From positions 24,972-88,971 of the forward strand of contig JBBRDW010000006.1 of the NCBI GenBank assembly GCA_038203525.1: a stretch of DNA of 64,000 nt, written 5' to 3'. Within the stretch, counting starts at the first letter, position 1. Every line of letters begins with the position of its first letter. The notes under the pieces are model-generated. The model made no database searches. It was not told where the DNA came from and saw nothing but the letters and a program-made list of their open reading frames with translations. Origin of the DNA: Limnovirga sp038203525 (GTDB lineage: Bacteria > Bacteroidota > Bacteroidia > Chitinophagales > Chitinophagaceae). Both the position numbers and the translations under genes were made by a program. Positions 8,914 to 17,429 of the stretch are shown in pieces.

Positions 8914-10299
8914 TTACTCAGTTGCATCGATAATGCTTTTAAGAAATTCATTTTCGTTAAAGGATTTATCGAGGGTTAAGCCCAACCGAACGACGACTAA
9001 TTTTTTTGAAGGAATAATATAAATGTTTTCGAATGCATACCCATCGCAATAGTACATATCTGCGGGAACATCGGGGTAAATGGCCTTTGAAGGATTGGCT
9101 GCATCAAAGCCGTTAAGCCAGAACTGGTAACCGTATTCTTTGGTTTTATTAGAAGCTGGCGCAGTAGCAGTTTGCAGTACCCAGCCTTCAGGTAAAATTC
9201 GTTCAGCATTGAACACACCATCGTTATAATAAAGCAAGCCAAACCTTGCATAGTCCCTTGCCGTAGCCATTATGTAAGAAGATCCAACATAAGTACCCGA
9301 AGCATCCGGTTCGAAGAATGCGCTATACATGCCAAGCTTGTTAAACAATGCATTTGCAGGATAACCAGCGTAGTCCTTCTCTCCCACTGTTTGCCTAATG
9401 ATGCGTGATATAATATTGGTGTTTCCACTGGTATAATTGAAAACCGTTGCTGGAGGATGAGCAAGTTTATGGCCCGCAGCGAATGCAGCCATATCGTCTT
9501 CTTTATAAAGCATATTGGTTACATCACTTGCGCCAGTATAGTCTTCTTTAAAATCGAGACCGCTTTGCTGTTGTAATAAATTTTCCAGGGTTATATTATG
9601 CCGTGGATCTTTTTCATCGCTCCACTCTGGCACGGGTGCAGGTTTTGTAACATCAAGTTTGCCTTGCTTTACAAGCGTACCTACCAATGCCGCGGTAAAA
9701 CTCTTTGCCATGCTCCAGCCATACATTGGCATGTCTTTATTAAAACCCGGCGCATATTTTTCTGCTACCAGTTGCCCATCGTATAACACTACTATAGCAC
9801 GCGTTCTTACTTTTTTATTTGCAAATGGCTCTCCAAAAGCTTTATCAACTGCATACAATAATTTTTCTTTATTTACAACGGATGGAAAAGAATCGGGCAG
9901 CTTATCGCCCATTGGCCACGGAATAGTATCTGTATTTAAAGCTGGGTGTGGAGGAATATTAAAAACCTGTGATCGCAGTTCAGCTTCGCTGACATCGTTG
10001 ATCAATGTTGCACCAATACCTTTTCTGTAAATGGCTTTCTTCTTTGCCATTCCCCAAACGGAGCCTGTTACAGAAGAGTCTTTCATGTCAACTTTATAAG
10101 TCGCCAGCGTAAATGGAAAATCACCCAATTCATTTTTTTCAAGATATTCCTTATCCATACCTGAAGCGAATATGCAGGTACACATTTGTTTTGCTCCGTA
10201 GCCACTGATAATTGGAAATGATACATAAGCATAATGTACCGCCCATGCAAGAGTTATAAAAACTATTATTAACATAGAACGTTTAATTATTTTTTTCAA
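8914..10299 (-). CDS. Serine hydrolase, class C beta-lactamase fold
   Basis: The 461-residue protein has an N-terminal hydrophobic segment (about residues 9-30), which suggests a membrane anchor or signal. The serine hydrolase motif SMAK has S196 and K199 as nucleophile and base, and YTSGN at 289-293 stands where the second motif belongs. These features place it with the penicillin-binding-protein/6-aminohexanoate-hydrolase-like esterases of family S12 type. The periplasmic substrate is unknown. The first codon at 10299 is TTG; an ATG at 10275 is an alternative that would keep the hydrophobic segment. It converges on the DUF3592 gene. Confidence 0.85.
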   Translation of the reverse strand: MKKIIKRSMLIIVFITLAWAVHYAYVSFPIISGYGAKQMCTCIFASGMDKEYLEKNELGDFPFTLATYKVDMKDSSVTGSVWGMAKKKAIYRKGIGATLINDVSEAELRSQVFNIPPHPALNTDTIPWPMGDKLPDSFPSVVNKEKLLYAVDKAFGEPFANKKVRTRAIVVLYDGQLVAEKYAPGFNKDMPMYGWSMAKSFTAALVGTLVKQGKLDVTKPAPVPEWSDEKDPRHNITLENLLQQQSGLDFKEDYTGASDVTNMLYKEDDMAAFAAGHKLAHPPATVFNYTSGNTNIISRIIRQTVGEKDYAGYPANALFNKLGMYSAFFEPDASGTYVGSSYIMATARDYARFGLLYYNDGVFNAERILPEGWVLQTATAPASNKTKEYGYQFWLNGFDAANPSKAIYPDVPADMYYCDGYAFENIYIIPSKKLVVVRLGLTLDKSFNENEFLKSIIDATE

Positions 10300-10365
10300 G
10301 ACTTAATATTTTACAGTTTGAAAAAATTAAGGCGGTTCGGCATTTTGCTGAATAGAATTGCTGAC

Positions 10366-10426
10366 GTACAAGGGTGCGACGCAAGTAAAGCTTCATAGTA
10401 ATTCTTTTGCCCGGCTCAAAAAAAAT
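10366..10426 (+). repeat. Dispersed arm, right-pointing
   Basis: Box A with variable base G (GTACAAGGGTGCGACGCAA, 10366-10384) is followed by box B GCCCGGCTC and an A-run from 10409 to 10426. It fills most of the 131-base gap between the serine hydrolase and the permease. If arms are matched like brackets it would close the arm at 6381, around the element 8160-8346; their variable bases differ (A and G). Confidence 0.85.
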
Positions 10427-10430
10427 ATTT

Positions 10431-12125
10431 CTACTGCTTTGCCAGTTTACTTTTTTTGTACCCGTACGAAAAATAAAAAACCAAGCCTATTGCAAGCCAA
10501 CTGCTAAACCATGCCCAGTTAGAACCACTCATACCGGTAAGCAAATACAAGCAGGTACTTAAACCAAGCAATGGAATTAAAGAGAAGTTTTTTAGATAGG
10601 TTGCAATGGACATAAGTATCATAACAATCCAGAAAATAATGGTTGAAATGTTGAGTGATGCATTGCCTTCGTTTACATTGAAAAGGTTGGAAACATAATT
10701 CTTATCGTACAAAAGCAAACTGGATAAAGCGGCTATAATAATCAATGGAAAAATCAATTTTGCATTGATATAGGGTATGTTGAATTTTCCTGCTACTTTT
10801 TCTTTCCTCGGTATAAGCAACACACCACCACAAACAAGTACAAATGCAAATAAAGTAGCGATGCTTGTAAAGTCGAGCACAAAAACTTTATCAGTAAAAA
10901 GAATGGGCACACCTACCAGTAAGCCGGTAATGATTGTAGAAAAAGAGGGTGTTTGAAATTTAGGATGTATGCGCTGAAATGCAGGTGGCAGAAGGCCATC
11001 ACGGCTCATGCTCATCCAGATACGTGGCTGGCCCATTTGAAAAACAAGCAATACACTCGTCATGGCAACTACTGCTGCAATGGAAACGAGGAACTGCATC
11101 CAGCCTACATTTTTTACTTCGAAAATTTTTGCAAGTGGGTCGCCAACGCCGTCAAAAAGCCTGTAATCGAGTACACCGGTAAGCACCAAGGTAAGCAGTA
11201 TATAAACTACGGTACAAATTACTAAGGAGAGTATCATACTTCGTGGCAGATCGCGTTGTGGGTTCTTACTTTCTTCTGCCATAACGCTGATTGCATCGAA
11301 GCCTATATAGGCAAAGAATACTCCACTCACCGCAGTCATTACTCCACTAAAGCCATTGGGCATAAATGAAGGAATTCCCTGATCGTTTATCGGGTGCCAG
11401 TTGTCAACATTTACATATCCCGCACCTACTGCAATAACTAATGTTACAATGCAGAGTTTTAAGATCACCATTACATTACTAAAATTCCTCGACTCTTTTA
11501 CACCTGTATAAACGAGCATCGTTATAAGCACATTAATTACCAGCGCAGGCAGATCGAAAATAATTCTAAGGCTGCCTATTACAGGAGCGTGGTTCCATGC
11601 ATTCGTCAATTCTGCATTGGGCGAGTTATTGGCAAATGCCTTCTTTGCTTCCATATAACTGCACGAAAGATATTCGGGCATATTTACACCAACACGGTGC
11701 AGGAAAGAGGTAAAATAATCACTCCAGGAAAAAGCCACATAAATATTACCAATTGAATATTCCATAATAAGCGCCCACCCAATAACCCACGCAAAAAGTT
11801 CACCAAACGATGCATACGCATAAGTGTAAGCGCTGCCCGCAACCGGAATGCGGCTGGCAAATTCTGCATAGCACAAAGCAGTAAAACCACAGGCAACGGC
11901 GCAAATAATAAACAGGTACACAACGCCGGGCCCCCCTTTAAAACAAGCCTCACCCAAACTGCTGAAACTTCCTGCACCAATAATTGCGGCAATGCCAAAA
12001 AAAGTAAGGTCTTTCAAGGTAAGCACCCGTTTTAATCCGCCGCCGTTATGCCCATCAGCTTCCATTGTTGCCGCGTCTCTTAGTATTTTATCAATATTCT
12101 TGGTACGAAAAAGTGAGTTACTCAT
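10431..12125 (-). CDS. Amino acid permease (APC superfamily, CAT-like)
   Basis: The 564-residue protein has more than twelve hydrophobic segments. Its first helix, TFFGIAAIIGAGSFSSLGEA, has the glycine-rich break that binds the amino-acid backbone in APC transporters. SVMAEESKNPQRDLPRSM, a hallmark of the CAT/YfnA group, lies in the middle. It should be an inner-membrane amino acid transporter; the substrate cannot be deduced. Monocistronic. The divergent lpd gene is separated by 342 bases that contain a degenerate repeat arm and the lpd promoter. Confidence 0.88.
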   Translation of the reverse strand: MSNSLFRTKNIDKILRDAATMEADGHNGGGLKRVLTLKDLTFFGIAAIIGAGSFSSLGEACFKGGPGVVYLFIICAVACGFTALCYAEFASRIPVAGSAYTYAYASFGELFAWVIGWALIMEYSIGNIYVAFSWSDYFTSFLHRVGVNMPEYLSCSYMEAKKAFANNSPNAELTNAWNHAPVIGSLRIIFDLPALVINVLITMLVYTGVKESRNFSNVMVILKLCIVTLVIAVGAGYVNVDNWHPINDQGIPSFMPNGFSGVMTAVSGVFFAYIGFDAISVMAEESKNPQRDLPRSMILSLVICTVVYILLTLVLTGVLDYRLFDGVGDPLAKIFEVKNVGWMQFLVSIAAVVAMTSVLLVFQMGQPRIWMSMSRDGLLPPAFQRIHPKFQTPSFSTIITGLLVGVPILFTDKVFVLDFTSIATLFAFVLVCGGVLLIPRKEKVAGKFNIPYINAKLIFPLIIIAALSSLLLYDKNYVSNLFNVNEGNASLNISTIIFWIVMILMSIATYLKNFSLIPLLGLSTCLYLLTGMSGSNWAWFSSWLAIGLVFYFSYGYKKSKLAKQ

Positions 12126-12213
12126 GCCTGTAGGTTTGGTAAAAAAAGTTAAAGTAGTAAAATTTATTGAAACAATTTATTTCTTATCAACTGAGAAAGA
12201 AAGAGAAATTTTT

Positions 12214-12267
12214 TTGAAGCGGGCGTTCACTTCAATGATTGAGCATTGTTGCGTCGCACTACGTTTA
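12214..12267 (-). repeat. Degenerate left-pointing arm
   Basis: TTGCGTCGCACT (12249-12260) is intact but the last bases of box A are changed. Box B GAAGCGGGC ends at 12224, exactly at the usual distance, so this is a decayed family member. Confidence 0.7.
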
Positions 12268-12388
12268 TCGGTTGGAGCTCTGTTCGGCTTTTCCTGCATG
12301 GGGTATTAAAATACAAATCCATCAACCAAAATTAAAATTTCCCGGGCCATAAGTTACAACCCCCATTTTTATGCAATAAACCTATCTT

Positions 12389-12419
12389 TTGCTATTTGGC
12401 TTTTTGAAAGTATTTTTGC
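12389..12419 (+). promoter_or_regulatory. Bacteroidota-type promoter for lpd
   Basis: TTTG at 12389-12392, 19 bases, then TATTTTTG at 12412-12419 match the Bacteroidota housekeeping sigma consensus TTTG-N19-TAnnTTTG exactly. Transcription would begin near 12426, about 40 bases before the lpd ATG. Confidence 0.75.
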
Positions 12420-12467
12420 GCCCAAATTTTGTTTTATAAATTTAACCATTCAACTCAATTAATTTTT

Positions 12468-13877
12468 ATGGCATACGATGTAATAGTACTTGGCAGTGGC
12501 CCGGGTGGATATCCTGCAGCAATACGGGCCTCGCAACTTGGTCTTTCAGTTGCAATTATTGAGAAAGAAAGTTTAGGGGGCGTTTGTCTTAACTGGGGTT
12601 GTATACCTACAAAAGCACTATTAAAAAGTGCACAGGTTTATGAGTATATGAAACACAGTGCTAACTATGGTATTAATGCTGCAAGTGTTCAGCACGACTT
12701 TGCAGCTGTTGTTAAACGAAGCCGCGGAGTAGCAGATAAAATGAGCAAAGGCGTTCAGTTTCTCATGAAGAAAAATAAGATTGATGTTGTAATGGGGTAC
12801 GGAAAAATAAAAGCCAGTGGGCAGATTGAGGTTGCAACAGCAGATGGTTCAAAAAAAATAATAGAAGGCAAATACATAATTATTGCAACCGGTGGCCGCA
12901 CTCGGGAATTACCAAATCTTAAGCAGGATGGAAAAAAAGTTATTGGTTACCGTGAAGCGATGGTTCTGCCGCAGCAGCCAAAAAGTATGATAATAGTTGG
13001 CAGTGGTGCTATTGGAGTAGAGTTTGCCTATTTCTACAACAGCATGGGAACAAAAGTGAATATTGTGGAATTTATGCCTCGCATAGTGCCAGTTGAAGAT
13101 GAAGACATTTCTAAAGAGTTAGAAAAACAATATAAAAAACTGGGCATTGATATAATGACAAGTGCTAACGTAGAAAGCCTCGATACGAGTGGTGTAGGCG
13201 TTAAAGCCCTTATTAAAAAACAAGATGGCACCACCGTAACCCTTGAAGCTGAAATTGTGTTAAGTGCAGTTGGAGTAGTTGCAAATATTGAAAACATAGG
13301 GTTGGAAGAAAACAGCATTAAAACTGACCGGGGACGGATTATTGTAGATAAATATTTTCAAACAAATGTGCCTGGCATTTTTGCAATTGGCGATTGCACT
13401 CCTAACCAGGCATTGGCGCATAAGGCAAGTAAAGAAGGTATAAATGCAGCCGAATATATTGCGTACCTCGAAAAGAAAAATAATCACCAACCTGAAGCCA
13501 TAGACTATTCAAATGTACCTGGCTGTACTTATTGTACACCGGAAATAGCCAGCGTAGGATATACAGAGAAAGGCGCCAAAGAAGCCGGGTACGAAATTAA
13601 AGTGGGTAAATTTCCATTTATGGCGAGTGGAAAAGCAAGTGCAGCCGGCAACACAGATGGCTTTGTAAAAGTAATTTATGATGCAAAATATGGTGAATTC
13701 TTAGGGTGCCATATGATTGGCACAAACGTTACTGAAATTATTGCGGAAGCTGTAGTTGCCCGTAAATTGGAAACAACCGCACATGAAATACTGAATGCCA
13801 TACATCCTCACCCCACAATGAGCGAAGGATTGAAAGAAGCGACTGCCGCGGCTTACGGAGAGGCAATTGACATTTAG
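12468..13877 (+). CDS. lpd: Dihydrolipoyl dehydrogenase (E3)
   Basis: The 469-residue protein carries the FAD-binding GSGPGG (9-14), the redox disulfide C40/C45 in GGVCLNWGCIPTKA, a second Rossmann motif GSGAIGVEFA for NAD, and the C-terminal HPHPTMSE with the active-site histidine. It reoxidises lipoyl domains of 2-oxoacid dehydrogenases or the glycine cleavage system. I take the ATG at 12468 because it gives the canonical N-terminus directly before the FAD motif. The upstream in-frame extension (from TTG at 12429) would begin almost at the predicted transcription start. No E1 or E2 genes are nearby. Confidence 0.95.
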   Translation: MAYDVIVLGSGPGGYPAAIRASQLGLSVAIIEKESLGGVCLNWGCIPTKALLKSAQVYEYMKHSANYGINAASVQHDFAAVVKRSRGVADKMSKGVQFLMKKNKIDVVMGYGKIKASGQIEVATADGSKKIIEGKYIIIATGGRTRELPNLKQDGKKVIGYREAMVLPQQPKSMIIVGSGAIGVEFAYFYNSMGTKVNIVEFMPRIVPVEDEDISKELEKQYKKLGIDIMTSANVESLDTSGVGVKALIKKQDGTTVTLEAEIVLSAVGVVANIENIGLEENSIKTDRGRIIVDKYFQTNVPGIFAIGDCTPNQALAHKASKEGINAAEYIAYLEKKNNHQPEAIDYSNVPGCTYCTPEIASVGYTEKGAKEAGYEIKVGKFPFMASGKASAAGNTDGFVKVIYDAKYGEFLGCHMIGTNVTEIIAEAVVARKLETTAHEILNAIHPHPTMSEGLKEATAAAYGEAIDI

Positions 13878-14011
13878 ATACTGGATATTATCTTGTGTTT
13901 GATTTTAAAAAAATACAGGAAAAATACTGCTGCAAACAATTCAAACAAAAAAAGGCAGGTTGGCATGGTTTTAGCCAATGGGCAATTAAATCTTTAACCA
14001 AATTAACACAA

Positions 14012-15349
14012 ATGAAAAGAAATATTACGGTCCTGCTTTGCCTTGTATTGGCAACTGGCACTTTTGCGCAAACCACAATTAAACCAAAATCATCGATCGG
14101 TTTTAGTTTTGGTTTTGGTGATTTTAAAACACCACAGGAAATTAAAGCTACATCATTAAATACGACTCTTAAAAACGGAGAATGGAATGATGTACTAAAA
14201 AGAATGGGCCCGGCATTTACTGTTCAGTACTGGAGAGGTCTTACTCCGCACATCGATCTGTCGGGTACGTATTCGGGCATTTTTCTTCAGAATATGCCTC
14301 CCTCATTCCCTGATCCTGATGCTAAATATTACCAAGCACTTGAAGCTGCCTTTAATATCAAAATGCTGAAAGAGTCTGCAGTTATTAACCCATTTCTTAC
14401 GTTGGGTGTAGGTGGCTATAATTACCATAATAGTTATGGCGTTCAGCTTCCTGCCGGCTTAGGTCTGCAATTTAACCCTTTTCACAATGAGGCAAATTTG
14501 CTTTTACAGGCTCAATATAAAGTAAAGATTAGTGACAAGGAAACCAATCATTTACTTTATTCATTTGGTTTACTTGTTCCGGTTAGTAAAGCCAAAGAAG
14601 TAGTGAAAGTGGCTCCGCCACCACCACCGCCACCGGCTGATACTGACGGAGACGGAATTATTGATGCTCAGGATAAGTGCCCCAACGTGGCTGGTCTTGC
14701 AAAATATGATGGTTGTCCGATCCCAGATACCGATGGGGACGGCATTAATGACGAAATGGATAAATGCCCCACTGTTGCCGGCCTTCCTAAATACGATGGC
14801 TGCCCAATACCCGATACAGATGGAGACGGAATTAATGATGAACAGGATAAATGCCCCACTGTTGCCGGTTTGGCAAGATATGATGGTTGCCCCATACCTG
14901 ATACTGATGGCGATGGCATAAACGATGAGGAAGATAAATGCCCTAATCTTGCAGGTGTGAAAGAAAATGAAGGCTGCCCTGTTATCGACGTTAAAATTGT
15001 AGAAAGAATAAATTACGCAGCTAAAAATATATATTTTATTACAGGCAGCTATAAGCTTTCAACAAAATCGAATGCTGCATTAAATGAAGTAGTGAAAGTA
15101 CTCAATGACAACCCTGAACTTATGGTTGATATTGACGGTCACACAGATAATGTAGGTAAAGATGAAATGAATCAAACACTTAGCGATAACCGTGCTGCTT
15201 CTGTAAAAGAATATTTTGTGAAGAAAGGAATTGCAGAAGCCCGATTAACTTCGAAAGGTTATGGAGAAACAAAACCAATAGCAGACAACAATACAGCTGC
15301 CGGCAGAACCAAGAATCGCCGTGTGGAACTTACAGTAAGAAACCATTAG
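14012..15349 (+). CDS. OmpA-family protein with TSP3 calcium repeats
   Basis: The start at 14012 yields a signal peptide (MKRNITVLLCLVLATGTFAQ); the frame is open 117 bases further upstream, but that extension is not signal-like. The 445-residue protein has an N-terminal beta-barrel-like domain to about residue 195, a proline run, four to five DTDGDGIxD-type thrombospondin type 3 repeats that typically bind calcium, and a C-terminal OmpA domain. The last contains GHTDNVG and NRRVEL, which contact peptidoglycan. It probably links the outer membrane to the cell wall. A strong terminator follows directly. Confidence 0.9.
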   Translation: MKRNITVLLCLVLATGTFAQTTIKPKSSIGFSFGFGDFKTPQEIKATSLNTTLKNGEWNDVLKRMGPAFTVQYWRGLTPHIDLSGTYSGIFLQNMPPSFPDPDAKYYQALEAAFNIKMLKESAVINPFLTLGVGGYNYHNSYGVQLPAGLGLQFNPFHNEANLLLQAQYKVKISDKETNHLLYSFGLLVPVSKAKEVVKVAPPPPPPPADTDGDGIIDAQDKCPNVAGLAKYDGCPIPDTDGDGINDEMDKCPTVAGLPKYDGCPIPDTDGDGINDEQDKCPTVAGLARYDGCPIPDTDGDGINDEEDKCPNLAGVKENEGCPVIDVKIVERINYAAKNIYFITGSYKLSTKSNAALNEVVKVLNDNPELMVDIDGHTDNVGKDEMNQTLSDNRAASVKEYFVKKGIAEARLTSKGYGETKPIADNNTAAGRTKNRRVELTVRNH

Positions 15350-15366
15350 TCCTTTCCTAAAGTAGA

Positions 15367-15404
15367 AAAAAATGGATGGTAAAGAAATTTACCATCCATT
15401 TTTT
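15367..15404 (+). terminator. Intrinsic terminator of the OmpA-like gene
   Basis: A perfect 17-base-pair stem (core TGGATGGTAAA, 15367-15383) with a GAAA loop pairs with 15388-15404, and the descending arm ends in a T-run. It lies 17 bases after the stop codon. Confidence 0.92.
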
Positions 15405-15599
15405 ATTGCGCAATATCCATTATTTATCCGTGCTGCATTCGTTTTGGCATCACGTGCCAGGTTGCACTTTCGTACCTTTTATAATTATATAGCGGAAACC
15501 AAAAACTTTCCTATTGGCTAAAACCTATACCAAGACACTTTGCATAATTGCTGAAAAGAATAATTGTAACAACGGCAAATGCCCAATACTGAAACTTGA

Positions 15600-15655
15600 G
15601 TACAAGAGTGCGACGCAACAAAGCCAAATGAAAGAAAAAAAAGCCGGGCCAATAA
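15600..15655 (+). repeat. Dispersed arm, right-pointing
   Basis: An exact box A (15600-15618) is followed by box B AGCCGGGCCAATAAAA from 15642. A possible heavily decayed left arm (GCACTTTCGTAC at 15464-15475) lies upstream. The 65-codon frame over this stretch is an accident of the repeat. Confidence 0.82.
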
Positions 15656-15748
15656 AACTTTCCTTTGTTCTGGCTTTAAAAAAAGGGGTGCCCGATTTAT
15701 ATTTTGATTAGCTTAGAGCAATTCTTTTAATTCAAAAAAAATAAGCAC

Positions 15749-15928
15749 ATGGCAAAAGCTAAAGCAAAAAAAACAAAGACCCCAAAGAAATCTGCACCGG
15801 CCACTGGCATGGTGGTTAAAAGTACGGTGGCTCCTACTTATGGAAAAGCCTCTTCCTTTATAGCCAACAAAAATTTCTCCTCAGCGAAAAAAGGCGGTAT
15901 AACAAGTACACCAAGAAAAGCAAAATAA
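15749..15928 (+). CDS. Small lysine-rich basic protein (59 aa)
   Basis: An ATG at 15749 opens a 59-codon frame ending at TAA 15926-15928. The product begins MAKAKAKKTKTPKKSA and ends TSTPRKAK: about a quarter lysine, many alanines, serines and threonines, no hydrophobic core. Such composition resembles histone H1-like tails or other small nucleic-acid-binding proteins of Bacteroidota, but this is inference from composition only. It is followed after 14 bases by the GlcN6P deaminase gene and may be co-transcribed with it. No homologous family is recognised. Confidence 0.6.
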   Translation: MAKAKAKKTKTPKKSAPATGMVVKSTVAPTYGKASSFIANKNFSSAKKGGITSTPRKAK

Positions 15929-15942
15929 ATACTGCCATTACA

Positions 15943-16671
15943 ATGCACCTGATTATTGAAGAAAGCTACCATAGCCTGAGCCAGCGTGTTGCAAAAGACA
16001 TGATAGCTACATTGCAACAATATCAAAAGCCTTTGCTTTGCCCGGCTACAGGCCACACTACCATTGGTTTGTATAAGGAACTGGTAAAGCAGTGCCTGCA
16101 GCAGGATGCGGTTTCTGCCGAATGGAATTTTGTTGGTCTCGACGAATGGAAAGGCCTTAATGAGCACCATGATGGAAGTTGTAAACGGGCATTGAATGCT
16201 CAGCTGTTTGGTCCTCTAAAAGTAAATGCGGAACGCATTTGTTTTTTCGATGGCTGCGCAGAAAACCTTGTTGCCGAGTGTGCCCGTATAGAAAATTTTA
16301 TAAGGCGGTTTGGCACAATAGACCTCTCTGTGTTGGGGCTTGGCCTTAACGGCCATGTAGGTATGAACGAGCCCGGCTCCACCCCGTTCGAGCGTTCCCA
16401 TATATCTGCGCTCGATACACAAACGCAACAGGTTTCTCAAAAATATTTTAGTGATAAAAAACTTGTTTCGCAGGGCATAACCCTTGGTCTGGGAACACTA
16501 CTCGATTCAAAACATATTTTTCTTGTTGTTAACGGCAGCCACAAAGCTGAAATTATTAAAAAAGTAATTGAAGGCGATATTACAAAACAGTTGCCGGCAA
16601 GCCTTTTGCGCAATCATAAAAACTTTACCATCTACCTCGATGAAGACGCCGCGTCGCAGCTGAAAGTATAA
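15943..16671 (+). CDS. nagB: Glucosamine-6-phosphate deaminase family protein
   Basis: The 242-residue protein has the NagB/RpiA/SOL fold signatures. LDEW at 66-69 holds the general-base aspartate D67, and GLGLNGHVGMNEPG at 132-145 holds H138 and E143, the residues equivalent to the catalytic His and Glu of E. coli NagB. It would convert glucosamine 6-phosphate to fructose 6-phosphate and ammonia in the cytoplasm. 6-Phosphogluconolactonases share the fold but normally lack the GMNEPG signature. It follows the 59-residue basic protein gene by 14 bases. Confidence 0.85.
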   Translation: MHLIIEESYHSLSQRVAKDMIATLQQYQKPLLCPATGHTTIGLYKELVKQCLQQDAVSAEWNFVGLDEWKGLNEHHDGSCKRALNAQLFGPLKVNAERICFFDGCAENLVAECARIENFIRRFGTIDLSVLGLGLNGHVGMNEPGSTPFERSHISALDTQTQQVSQKYFSDKKLVSQGITLGLGTLLDSKHIFLVVNGSHKAEIIKKVIEGDITKQLPASLLRNHKNFTIYLDEDAASQLKV

Positions 16672-16758
16672 CGAACTTTTACTAAAAATAGGTTTCAAAA
16701 AATGGGCGAAAACAGAACTACAGTATTACTTTTCTAATAAAAAAGATAAATACAATCA

Positions 16759-16811
16759 TGTACCCGGCTACAGAATTGCTATTATAATTTGGTTGCGTCG
16801 CACTCTTGTAC
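16759..16811 (-). repeat. Dispersed arm, left-pointing
   Basis: An exact reverse box A (16793-16811) has box B TACCCGGC ending at 16768, at the usual spacing. It lies in the 240-base gap between the deaminase and the broken DUF1801 gene and has no obvious nearby partner. Confidence 0.82.
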
Positions 16812-16911
16812 AGTTAGAAGCGACAGCAGCTTTTATTTAAGCGTAGTTTAAAAAAAAAGACCTAAACGGCTTTTGAGATGATTTATAAAACTCGTAAACT
16901 AATAGAACAGT

Positions 16912-17272
16912 ATGAATATTATTAAGTAGTATATAGCATCCTTAGATACACCAGTTCAAAATCTATTAAAGCAAATTTATTCAGCAATAAAGGAGGTTTC
17001 ACCCGAAGCAGAAGAAGGTATGGCGTATGGCGTATGGTATGCCGGCATTCAAAACAAACGGAAAACCATTGGTTTATGTTGCTTCCTTTAAAAATCATAT
17101 TGGCTTTTATGCCACACCCGGCGGGCATACTGTATTTGCAGAGGAACTTTCAAAATACAAAAAGGGAAAAGGCTCTGTTCAGTTTCCCATATGCGAGCCT
17201 TTGCCATTGCCGATGATAAAACGAATTGTTGCATTCCGGCGAAAGCATAATTCAGACAAAGTAAAAAATTAG
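16912..17272 (+). pseudogene. Broken DUF1801 (YdhG-like) gene
   Basis: Reading from ATG 16912 gives MNIIK, a TAG stop at 16927-16929, then YIASLDTPVQNLLKQIYSAIKEVSPEAEEG in the same frame. The frame is then lost at a tandem duplication of the 7 bases ATGGCGT (17020-17026 and 17027-17033). Removing one copy joins that segment to MAYGMPAFKTNGKPLVYVASFKNHIGFYATPGG and the rest to the stop at 17272, giving a complete DUF1801 domain of frataxin-like fold, a family of proposed iron chaperones. Two independent lesions argue for a real pseudogene. Alternatively a truncated 81-residue protein could be made from the ATG at 17027. Confidence 0.85.
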
Positions 17273-17429
17273 CTTGCAGGCAGGGCTGCTTAAAGTTAAC
17301 AAAAAAAAATTCACTCTTATCTACACGTTCAGTAAAGCTGAATATGGACATTCCTTTACAGGAGTCCGGCCTGGGCAGGTAAAAAAGCTGCCATAAAAAA
17401 AGTCGACCGGGCACCAAAATATCTTCCGG

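Noticed and set aside
15514..15711. 65-codon plus-strand frame
   Set aside because: Its middle is encoded by the repeat arm at 15600-15655, and it has no family features.
15943..16671. 6-phosphogluconolactonase instead of GlcN6P deaminase
   Set aside because: The LDEW and GLNGHVGMNEPG motifs fit deaminases; the lactonase branch normally lacks the latter form.
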